Shown here piece by piece: positions 1 to 6,617 of a DNA stretch of 27,071 nt. Numbering within the stretch: position 1 is the first letter of the stretch; each line of letters begins with the position of its first letter. The notes under the pieces were generated by a model, which saw nothing but the letters and a program-made list of their open reading frames with translations, ran no database searches and was not told the DNA's origin. This DNA is from an uncultured PS1 clade bacterium. GTDB lineage: Bacteria > Pseudomonadota > Gammaproteobacteria > PS1 > Pseudothioglobaceae. Position numbers and translations under genes: made by a program. The stretch covers positions 1 through 27,071 of the forward strand of contig CALFDA010000088.1 of assembly GCA_937950605.1 (NCBI GenBank), given 5' to 3'.

Positions 1-626
1 TGTGTATTTGTAAATATTATTTGACCATTTATGCAATTTATAATCCTGCCATCGTTTAAGGTATTCGTTTTTAGATCTTTTTGCCAACGCCAGATTGCAC
101 AATTTGGAGTATAACCACCAAATATATTTCTGTCTCCCAAATCATCAAAATGAGTAAAACTCCCCAACTCAAATAACTTCTTATTTAATTTAATCGCTGA
201 AGTTTGTTTTAAAAAATCTCTAGGGGTAATAAAAATCAATTCTCCACCATCAGCTAATAAATCTAAGCATTTCTTTATGAAAAATAAATATAAGTTAGTT
301 CTTTTATCAAAGATTGAATAATTTAATTTATTCCTTGTGGAAGGAGATATATCTTTTTGCTTTACATAAGGTGGATTGCCAATAATAGTTTTAAATTTTG
401 TAGTGTTATTAAAATCAAAAAAATCAATATTCAAGTGTTGAAATTTACAAAGATTTGTTTGTTTTTCTATAGCGGTGGTTTTTTCTAAAGGTAAAACTTT
501 TAGAAATGCACCATTCCCACAACTTGGCTCTAATATAGAGCCTTCATTTGCAATCAATGAAGACATATATTTAACTATATTCAAAGGAGTAAAAACTTGA
601 CCCAGATTTTTAACATTTGATTTCAT
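1..626 (-). CDS. Adenine-N6 DNA methyltransferase, N-terminal part (runs off window)
   Basis: Reading the minus strand from an ATG at 626 gives an uninterrupted frame of 208 codons that leaves the window without a stop, so the C-terminus is missing. Residues 9-14 read GQVFTP, a common opening of gamma-class m6A methyltransferases. Residues 32-42 (LEPSCGNGAFL) are the SAM-binding motif I. E54 fits motif II, and NPPY at 84-87 is the catalytic motif IV that flips and methylates adenine. The order motif I then NPPY, with the target-recognition region expected downstream, fits a TaqI/Eco57I-like type II or IIG enzyme. A TGA lies five codons upstream of the ATG, and no strong Shine-Dalgarno is visible. 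A nuclease partner or fused nuclease domain would lie beyond the left edge and cannot be judged. Adenine methyltransferase identity is solid; specificity and system type are unknown. Confidence 0.88.
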   Translation of the reverse strand, partial: MKSNVKNLGQVFTPLNIVKYMSSLIANEGSILEPSCGNGAFLKVLPLEKTTAIEKQTNLCKFQHLNIDFFDFNNTTKFKTIIGNPPYVKQKDISPSTRNKLNYSIFDKRTNLYLFFIKKCLDLLADGGELIFITPRDFLKQTSAIKLNKKLFELGSFTHFDDLGDRNIFGGYTPNCAIWRWQKDLKTNTLNDGRIINCINGQIIFTNT

Positions 627-740
627 AACCAAACTGTATTCTCAAAATATTTAAATTGCTTGCTTTTGTAAGACAATATCTGTATATCAAATAAACTAAG
701 TGTTTTTTGCCTATGGTAACTCCGCTTGCGATTATAGCAC

Positions 741-795
741 AAATTAGCAAATGAATAATTTTGTCAAGTTTGGTATTGTTGATTATTGCTAATTT
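741..795. repeat. Inverted repeat, 10-base arms
   Basis: AAATTAGCAA at 741-750 is matched exactly by its reverse complement TTGCTAATTT at 786-795, with a 35-base AT-rich loop. The arms are long for chance but the background is very AT-rich. No T-run follows either arm, so it is not a standard terminator. It could be an operator or the trace of an inserted element. Confidence 0.4.
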
Positions 796-1168
796 ATCAA
801 GTTAAGCGAACAATTCCAAAAAAAATTACCTCGGTGTTGGTTTACAGATAACCATTTGCTTTTAATTAATTTTTGTACTTTGCAATAGTGTTTTAATGAA
901 AATTATCAAAAACATAAATTACCAAATATATAACTATTTTATTGTAGTTATTAGTTCAAAGTTAATTGCGCTCTTTTATTACACCTGCAACAATTTATTG
1001 ATTATTAACATAAAACATTTAGCAAACAACATAATTCACAGGTGTTGTGCTAATAATGCGCTATATAAGCAAAAATACACAATCTATTAAATATTTTATG
1101 GATTCAAACAATAAAGATTCTACTGTTGAGAGTTTGCTAGGAGCGCTATTTGCAATGGCAAAAAACAG

Positions 1169-1174
1169 TATAAT
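1169..1174 (+). promoter_or_regulatory. Candidate -10 box before ZnuA-like gene
   Basis: A perfect TATAAT sits 9 bases before the ATG at 1184, which would put transcription start at about 1181. The -35 region at the right distance is weak, and the nearest TTGCAA (1150-1155) is only 13 bases away. If real, the transcript would be nearly leaderless for the 1184 start. Confidence 0.35.
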
Positions 1175-1183
1175 TCCGACCCC

Positions 1184-2128
1184 ATGCAAATGCAAAAGTT
1201 CATTAACCCCATGTTGCGTATTTTTTTAATATTTTTTTTCATAAGCACTAATGTATTGGCAGCACCTAATATTGTTGTTAGCATTAAACCTATCCACTCA
1301 ATTGTAAGTAATATTACCCAAGGCGTTACTGTGCCTAAATTGCTGATAAAAGATAAACAATCAGTACACCATTTTCATCTACAGCCCTTACAAATGTCTT
1401 TGCTTGAAAAAGCAGACTTAATCATTTTTGTGCACCCAAGTATAGAGGAGGGCATAGCCAAAACGCTTGACAATATAAGTATGCAGCGTAAATTCTATGC
1501 GGTTGAGCATTCAATCCTAAAGCACCATGAAGAAACGCATCAGGGGTTCTTGGATAAACTGCTTGCACTCATTCAACCACTCAAAGAACAAAAGGGAATA
1601 CATTATCACCCAAGCCATGCGGATTATCACGTTTGGCTAGATATTGAAATTATGCAAAAGTTTGCCACAAGACTTACAAATAAATTAATTTTAATTGACG
1701 CTAAAAACCGTTCAACTTATCAAAAAAATCTATCAAAGCTTAATAAAAAACTTGATGCACTAAAATTACAGATAAAGAAACAATTAATGGTTTATCAAAA
1801 AAAGCCTATTATCAGTTATTCAAACTCTTTTGAGCATTTTATAAAAGCCAATAAACTAAATAAAATTACAACAGTGGTAAATAATCATGAACAAAAACCG
1901 AGTGCTAAAAATATCTTGGACGCTAGAAAAGTTATTCGCTCTAAACATGTTAAATGCTTGATATCTGGAATAGAAATTACACCGAAAAGAATCAATACCA
2001 TTGTTGAATATTTCAACATAAAGCATCAAAAGGTGGATATAGTTGGCTTTAATTATCCTGCAAATACTACACATTATTTTGCTTTAATGAGAAATATCAC
2101 CGAAATATTTGAGCAGTGTCTGAGATAA
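1184..2128 (+). CDS. ZnuA-like (SBP_bac_9 family) periplasmic metal-binding protein, ligand set altered
   Basis: This is a 314-residue exported protein of the zinc/manganese ABC-transporter solute-binding family. A hydrophobic signal peptide covers roughly residues 11-27 (IFLIFFFISTNVLA, cleavage after LAA). Family landmarks are IKPIHSIV early on, VHHF at 61-64 (H62, first metal ligand), a His-containing loop, DYHVWL at 147-152 (H149, second ligand), and a C-terminal ALMRNITEIFEQCL typical of ZnuA. By my alignment the third His (in HDAY-type motifs) is S213 and the fourth ligand Asp (LDPLG-type) is N290. The site therefore looks incomplete or retuned. No permease or ATPase gene lies nearby. 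The start is uncertain: ATG 1184 or ATG 1211 (305 residues); neither has a Shine-Dalgarno and both leave a usable signal peptide. It overlaps bioC by 13 bases. Family membership is clear; the metal and the role are not. Confidence 0.82.
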   Translation: MQMQKFINPMLRIFLIFFFISTNVLAAPNIVVSIKPIHSIVSNITQGVTVPKLLIKDKQSVHHFHLQPLQMSLLEKADLIIFVHPSIEEGIAKTLDNISMQRKFYAVEHSILKHHEETHQGFLDKLLALIQPLKEQKGIHYHPSHADYHVWLDIEIMQKFATRLTNKLILIDAKNRSTYQKNLSKLNKKLDALKLQIKKQLMVYQKKPIISYSNSFEHFIKANKLNKITTVVNNHEQKPSAKNILDARKVIRSKHVKCLISGIEITPKRINTIVEYFNIKHQKVDIVGFNYPANTTHYFALMRNITEIFEQCLR

Positions 2129-2907
2129 GATCAGCATTTAATAAGGCTTCAGCTAGTTATGATGAGTATGCATTTTTGCAAAAAGAAATCGCCACACGTC
2201 TTGACGCAAAATTAGAAGTCATTGCGAGTAATAGCAGTGTTATTCTAGATTTAGGTGCAGGCACGGGCTTGCTATCTAAGCTTTTATTGCAACGCTTTCC
2301 AGATTCGCAACTACTGTGTTTAGATTTTGCACAGCAATCTCTTGCGAGCAATCCATCAACAAATAAAATTTGTGCCGACGCTAATCACTTGCCTTTAATT
2401 GATGGAAGCATTGACATTATTGCCTCTAATTTAATGATGCAGTGGTGTTTTAATCTTAACAAATTATTTATAGAATGTCATCGAGTGCTTAAAAGTAACG
2501 GTTTGTTGTTGTTTTCTACTTTCGGCACCGACACACTCAAAGAATTAAAAAAAAGCTGGGCAATTGTTGACAACAAAATACACGTTAATAAATTTGTTGA
2601 TATGCATGATATTGGCGATCAGCTTTTACAAAACGGTTTTCAATCGCCTGTGATGGAAGCAGAAGTGTTAACCATAACCTATCAACATGTTAGCGATTTA
2701 TTAAAAGATTTAAAAGGTATTGGAGCACAGACTGTCAACGGACGCAACAAATCGTTAACAAGCAAAAACAAATTTCAATCTATGATTAGAATGTACGAAT
2801 CCTACCGCCAAAATGGCAAACTACCCGCCACTTATGAAGTACTATATGGGCATGCGTGGAAGCGCGTTAATAACTTGGGCAGTATTGCAATATCCCAAAA
2901 AACCTAA
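2116..2907 (+). CDS. bioC: Malonyl-ACP O-methyltransferase (biotin synthesis)
   Basis: This 263-residue class I SAM methyltransferase would methylate the free carboxyl of malonyl-ACP so that the fatty-acid cycle can build the pimeloyl arm of biotin. It begins at GTG 2116, overlapping the end of the upstream gene by 13 bases. The first residues (IRSAFNKASASYDEYAFLQ) match the characteristic BioC N-terminus. SAM motif I is LDLGAGTG at 44-51, D70 ends strand 2, and CAD at 86-88 and the later SNLMMQWC, RVLKSNG, FSTFGTDTLKEL and HVNKFVD segments are BioC hallmarks that separate it from generic methyltransferases. No other bio genes are in the window. The overlap suggests cotranscription with the ZnuA-like gene, although no functional link is evident. 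Confidence 0.92.
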   Translation: MSEIRSAFNKASASYDEYAFLQKEIATRLDAKLEVIASNSSVILDLGAGTGLLSKLLLQRFPDSQLLCLDFAQQSLASNPSTNKICADANHLPLIDGSIDIIASNLMMQWCFNLNKLFIECHRVLKSNGLLLFSTFGTDTLKELKKSWAIVDNKIHVNKFVDMHDIGDQLLQNGFQSPVMEAEVLTITYQHVSDLLKDLKGIGAQTVNGRNKSLTSKNKFQSMIRMYESYRQNGKLPATYEVLYGHAWKRVNNLGSIAISQKT

Positions 2908-3207
2908 ATGGTATGATTTGAGAATCATGCATTGTCTTAGATGAAATTATAAAACACATAAGACGACAACATTTTTACCAAAAAACTTGGCAAATAATTG
3001 TTTAATTTTCAGGTTCTGTAGTGGGTTTTAAAAATTATGCGACAATCTTAACATAATTAACAACTTGGACTATTCTTGAAAGAATGGGAACTATGATTGA
3101 ATAGTTGGCTTATCTAAATTACTATTGGTAAGTTTGAAATTTTACTAACAGAAGGTTATTAGTAGTCGATTCATAAATATCAATGAATTAATGTTTTCAA
3201 AAATTAA
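2908..3207. other. Spacer between convergent bioC and trkH, possible decayed gene
   Basis: This 300-base spacer has no intact gene. A short hairpin (ATGATT 2913-2918 with AATCAT 2923-2928) follows bioC but has no T-run. From about 2931 the plus strand reads IVLDEIIKHIRR and then, through stops, segments such as GSVVGFKNYATILT. This spacing is faintly like the DDE-core text of IS1-type transposases; the resemblance is weak and unverified. An inverted repeat ACTATTC (about 3069-3075) / GAATAGT (about 3098-3104) is also present. No clear intrinsic terminator is visible for either flanking gene. Confidence 0.4.
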
Positions 3208-4656
3208 TCAAAAGCACCAAAAGGTCTTATGCAAAAGTGCCATCAAAGTCAAAATTTCCAAACGACCTAAAAGCATGGAAAAACTTAAAATCCATTTGGC
3301 ACTATCACTAATTTCACTGTAATTAATAGCAACCTTGCCTAAGGCTGGACCTAAATTATTGATACTAGCCGCAGTGGCAGAAAAACTGCTAACTTGATCT
3401 AGCCCTGTAAACATAAGCGCAACCATAATTAAAACAAAGGCAATAACATACAAAGAAAAGAAACCCCATACCGAAACCAAAGTATTCTCACTAACACTGC
3501 GCTTGTTGAGTTTTATGTTGATTTGAGCATTGGGATGAATAAATTTTTTGATTTCTTTGGCGGCGAATTTAAACATCAGCAACACCCGAACAACTTTAAT
3601 GCCACCACCTGTTGAACCTGCACAGCCACCAACAAAACTAGCAAAAATCAACAATACAGGCAACACAAATGCCCATTGTGAAAAATCACTAGAGGCAAAG
3701 CCCGTAGTAGTTGCCATAGAAATGCTTTGAAATATGCCGTACCTAAAAGCTTCAAAAGTGCTTTGATATTGACCTGTTTGCATTAAATAAAGCGAAATGA
3801 TAACAATCAAACAACTCAAAAACACGGTATAAGTTTTGAATTCAGAATCTTGATAGTAGTGATTAATATGTTTTTTTCGCCAAACAAAAAAATGCAGTGA
3901 AAAATTAATACCTGCTAAAAACATAAATACAACAGCAACCGCTTCAATAGCAACCGAATCAAAATAACCGATAGAAGCGTCGTGAGTGGAAAAACCTCCA
4001 ATTGCCACGGTAGCATAACTATGTCCAATTGCATCAAAAGCATTCATACCCGCTAAATAATAACCCAGCGCACAAGCGAAAGTAAAACCAATATAAATTA
4101 ACCATAACACTTTGGCGGTTTGAGCGAGTTTTGGCATGAGTCTGTCTTTAGAGATGCTACTAGTTTCAGCATTATAAAGGTCCATACCGCCGACTCCTAA
4201 CATTGGTAGAATTGCCAAAGCTAAAACAATAATGCCCATACCTCCTAGCCATTGTAGCTGCTGTCTATAATACAAAATTGCCTTAGGTAGAGTATCTAGC
4301 CCAGAAATCACCGTAGCGCCTGTGGTAGTTAGCCCTGACATCGACTCAAAAAACGCATCACTCAAAGACATCTGCAAAGCATCTGAAAGCAAAAATGGAA
4401 TGGTAGCAAACGACGATAGCACAAACCAAAAACTAACTACCACTAAAATACCTTCGCGAATTCTAAAGTCTTCTTTAAAGCCTCTAAATGCTAGCCATAA
4501 AAACAAACCACTACCCAAAGTAACGAACAACGAAATTAAAAAATATCCGTATTGTTGCTCAGCATAAATAATATCAACCAACACTGGCGGTAGTTGCGTT
4601 AAACTAAACACCATTAGCAACAAACCAACAGTTTTAAGTACAATGCCAAGTTTCAT
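3208..4656 (-). CDS. trkH: Trk potassium uptake protein TrkH (membrane channel subunit)
   Basis: This 482-residue polytopic inner-membrane protein is the same size as E. coli TrkH (483) and forms the K+-translocating subunit of the Trk system. The four pore-loop repeats with their filter glycines are readable: LTTTGATV, VAIGGFSTHD, ATTTGFASSDF and INNLGPALG. An N-terminal pair of hydrophobic helices and the WLGGMGIIVL segment are also typical. It starts at ATG 4656, 5 bases after the trkA stop, so the two are cotranscribed and probably translationally coupled, TrkA being the cytoplasmic gating partner. It ends TFWCF, as usual for the family. There are no signs of damage. Confidence 0.96.
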   Translation of the reverse strand: MKLGIVLKTVGLLLMVFSLTQLPPVLVDIIYAEQQYGYFLISLFVTLGSGLFLWLAFRGFKEDFRIREGILVVVSFWFVLSSFATIPFLLSDALQMSLSDAFFESMSGLTTTGATVISGLDTLPKAILYYRQQLQWLGGMGIIVLALAILPMLGVGGMDLYNAETSSISKDRLMPKLAQTAKVLWLIYIGFTFACALGYYLAGMNAFDAIGHSYATVAIGGFSTHDASIGYFDSVAIEAVAVVFMFLAGINFSLHFFVWRKKHINHYYQDSEFKTYTVFLSCLIVIISLYLMQTGQYQSTFEAFRYGIFQSISMATTTGFASSDFSQWAFVLPVLLIFASFVGGCAGSTGGGIKVVRVLLMFKFAAKEIKKFIHPNAQINIKLNKRSVSENTLVSVWGFFSLYVIAFVLIMVALMFTGLDQVSSFSATAASINNLGPALGKVAINYSEISDSAKWILSFSMLLGRLEILTLMALLHKTFWCF

Positions 4657-4661
4657 AATTG

Positions 4662-6035
4662 CTAATCAAAATAACCTTCGAACAGTTCTTCTATTTGGTG
4701 AATTTTGCTAACATCACTCAGCACTAGAAGCACATGGTCATTTTCTTTAATGACTAATTTTCTCGATGCCATAATAACTTTATCTCCACGCACAATCGAG
4801 GCAACAACAACGCTATTAGGTAGAGCTATTTCTTCAATAGTTTTGCCTACAACATCTGAGTGATGCTCATCACCATGTACAACAACTTCAATGGCCTCTG
4901 CCTTTCCTTGTCGCAAAGAATGCACCATCATAGTATCGCCTTTACGAAGGTGTGACAAAATACCACTGGTAGTAATTTGATCAGGTGATATTACCATATC
5001 AACATCATCACTTTGGGTGGCTAAATCTTCATAAACATTGCGTTTAACCAAAGCAACTGTTTTATGTGCCCCAAGACGTTTTGCCAAGATTGAAACAATC
5101 ACATTGGTTTCATCAGAATCGGTTAATGCCAAAAATAAATCAGTATTTTCAATACCCTCTTCTTTTAATAAATCTTGGTCAGAGGCATTACCATGCAATA
5201 CAATTGCATATTCTAATTCATCAGCAATTTGTTTCACACGTTGTTTATTGCGCTCAATAATGTGGACACGGCGACTCTTTTCTAAAAATTTTGCCAAATT
5301 CAGCCCAATCAAACCACCGCCAGCAATAATAATATTTTTGTAAGTCTTATCTACAAGCCTAAATTCTTTAAGTACCTTAGAAATACTGGCTTTTTTGGTA
5401 ACAAAATAAACACTATCACCATCTTTGATAACAGTTTCACCATATGCAGGAATGGCTTGAGAGTTACGATAAACCGCAACAATGCGCATGCTAGTCTTGG
5501 GTAGGTGTTTGTGTAATTCTTTAATAGGACGACCGACAATCGGCGTGCCTGCATAGGCTTTGGTTTCAACTAATTGTATCAGCCCATTGTCAAACTCAAA
5601 TACTTGTTCAGCACCAGGTTGCTCAATCATGCGCTTGATAAAATTGGTAACCAAAATCTCGGGAGTAATCACGAAATCAATCGGAATTGCATGGTCAGAA
5701 AACAATTTGTCATGATGTAGGTATTCAGCGGTGCGGATACGTGCAATTTTTTTATTCACGCCATAGAGTATGTGCGCCATTTGACAAGCTAATATGTTAT
5801 CTTCATCGGACTTGGTAACGGCAATCATCATGTCCATGGTTTTAATTTCTGCTTGTTCTAAAATATTGGGATATGAGGCTTGTCCACAAACTGTTTTAAC
5901 GTCCAAATGACGCGCAATATCTGATAAATTTACTTCATCTTTATCAACAATTGTAATATCATTTTCACTATCTTTACTTAAATGTCGTGCAAGTGATGCG
6001 CCAACTTGCCCTGCACCCAAAATTAAAATTCTCAT
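4662..6035 (-). CDS. trkA: Trk system regulatory NAD-binding subunit TrkA
   Basis: This 457-residue cytoplasmic peripheral protein binds NAD(H)/nucleotides and gates TrkH. It shows the duplicated RCK layout: an N-terminal Rossmann fold with GAGQVG at 7-12, a first RCK_C domain around 143-227, a second Rossmann fold with GGGLIG at 239-244, and a second RCK_C domain around 370-455. The length equals E. coli TrkA (458). It starts at ATG 6035, 10 bases after the response-regulator gene, and is followed 5 bases later by trkH. The ntrYX-trkA order is widespread in proteobacteria and suggests that potassium uptake shares the two-component operon's transcription. Confidence 0.96.
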   Translation of the reverse strand: MRILILGAGQVGASLARHLSKDSENDITIVDKDEVNLSDIARHLDVKTVCGQASYPNILEQAEIKTMDMMIAVTKSDEDNILACQMAHILYGVNKKIARIRTAEYLHHDKLFSDHAIPIDFVITPEILVTNFIKRMIEQPGAEQVFEFDNGLIQLVETKAYAGTPIVGRPIKELHKHLPKTSMRIVAVYRNSQAIPAYGETVIKDGDSVYFVTKKASISKVLKEFRLVDKTYKNIIIAGGGLIGLNLAKFLEKSRRVHIIERNKQRVKQIADELEYAIVLHGNASDQDLLKEEGIENTDLFLALTDSDETNVIVSILAKRLGAHKTVALVKRNVYEDLATQSDDVDMVISPDQITTSGILSHLRKGDTMMVHSLRQGKAEAIEVVVHGDEHHSDVVGKTIEEIALPNSVVVASIVRGDKVIMASRKLVIKENDHVLLVLSDVSKIHQIEELFEGYFD

Positions 6036-6045
6036 GATTATTGCA

Positions 6046-6603
6046 TTACTTTTTTTCGATTCCCAAATCCTTCATCTTGCGATACAAAGTGGTTCTCTCT
6101 AGTTTGATTGCCTCTGCCACTTTGCTAATGTTGTAATTATTTTGTTGTAAGTGATGATTAAAATATTGCTTTTCGACAATATGCTTAATTTCTTTAATTG
6201 ACAAATCAAAATTGATACCTCTAATCTTTTGCATATCATTGTTATTTTTAGATAAAAGTTTGCGCACCAAAGGCAAAATATCGTGTAGCGGTTTTTCTAA
6301 AAAATCAACAGCACCCAATTTAATTGCTCTAACAACATCTTGATGCTGTGCATGTCCAGACATCATAACGATTGGCGTGGGAAAACCTGCATTCATCCAC
6401 TCTTCTAAAAGCGACATACCATCTTGCCCATGCATCCACACATCCATTATAATTAGATCAAAAACTTGGTCTTTTACAACAGCTTTGGCTTGCTTAGCAT
6501 CAGCAGCCAAAACCACATTGTAATTAACATCTTCTAAAGTGTCTTTTATTGCCTCAGCATTAACACTTTCATCGTCAATAATTAAAATATCACCAATTGT
6601 CAT
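6046..6603 (-). CDS. NtrX-like response regulator lacking the AAA+ domain (receiver + Fis HTH)
   Basis: This 185-residue cytoplasmic regulator is the evident partner of the adjacent NtrY-like kinase. The receiver domain (about 4-118) has the acidic pair D10/D11, phosphoacceptor D54, S82 and K104. The C-terminal 50 residues resemble the Fis-type DNA-binding end of NtrX: a FDLSIKEIKHIVEKQYF lead-in, then NISKVAEAIKLERTTLYRKM. Normal NtrX (about 450 residues) carries a sigma-54-interacting AAA+ ATPase between these parts; here only about 15 linker residues remain, and no Walker A or GAFTGA motif exists. It therefore cannot remodel sigma-54 holoenzyme and should act as a simple phosphorylation-controlled DNA-binding protein, as RegA/PrrA/ActR do. 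The shift may be ancestral. A good ribosome-binding site (AGGGGTAAG) precedes ATG 6603. Confidence 0.88.
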   Translation of the reverse strand: MTIGDILIIDDESVNAEAIKDTLEDVNYNVVLAADAKQAKAVVKDQVFDLIIMDVWMHGQDGMSLLEEWMNAGFPTPIVMMSGHAQHQDVVRAIKLGAVDFLEKPLHDILPLVRKLLSKNNNDMQKIRGINFDLSIKEIKHIVEKQYFNHHLQQNNYNISKVAEAIKLERTTLYRKMKDLGIEKK

Positions 6604-6617
6604 AACTATTCTTACCC

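Larger units (their letters stand above)
627..1183. other. Gene-poor AT-rich spacer between methyltransferase and ZnuA-like gene
   Basis: This 557-base divergent spacer is more AT-rich than its neighbours. Short open frames at 896-1090 and 1047-1229 have no ribosome-binding site and no recognisable protein features, so I do not call them genes. It contains a 10-base inverted repeat (741-750 / 786-795) and, at its right end, a TATAAT box just before the downstream gene. It probably holds the promoters for both divergent genes and may mark the border of an acquired methyltransferase segment; that last point is inference. Confidence 0.6.

Noticed and set aside
896..1229. Two short open frames (896-1090 and 1047-1229) as small genes
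   Set aside because: They lack ribosome-binding sites and family features, and the second ends by reading the start of the ZnuA-like gene out of frame. A partly protein-like stretch (DSTVESLLGALFAMAKN) was not enough to call a gene.
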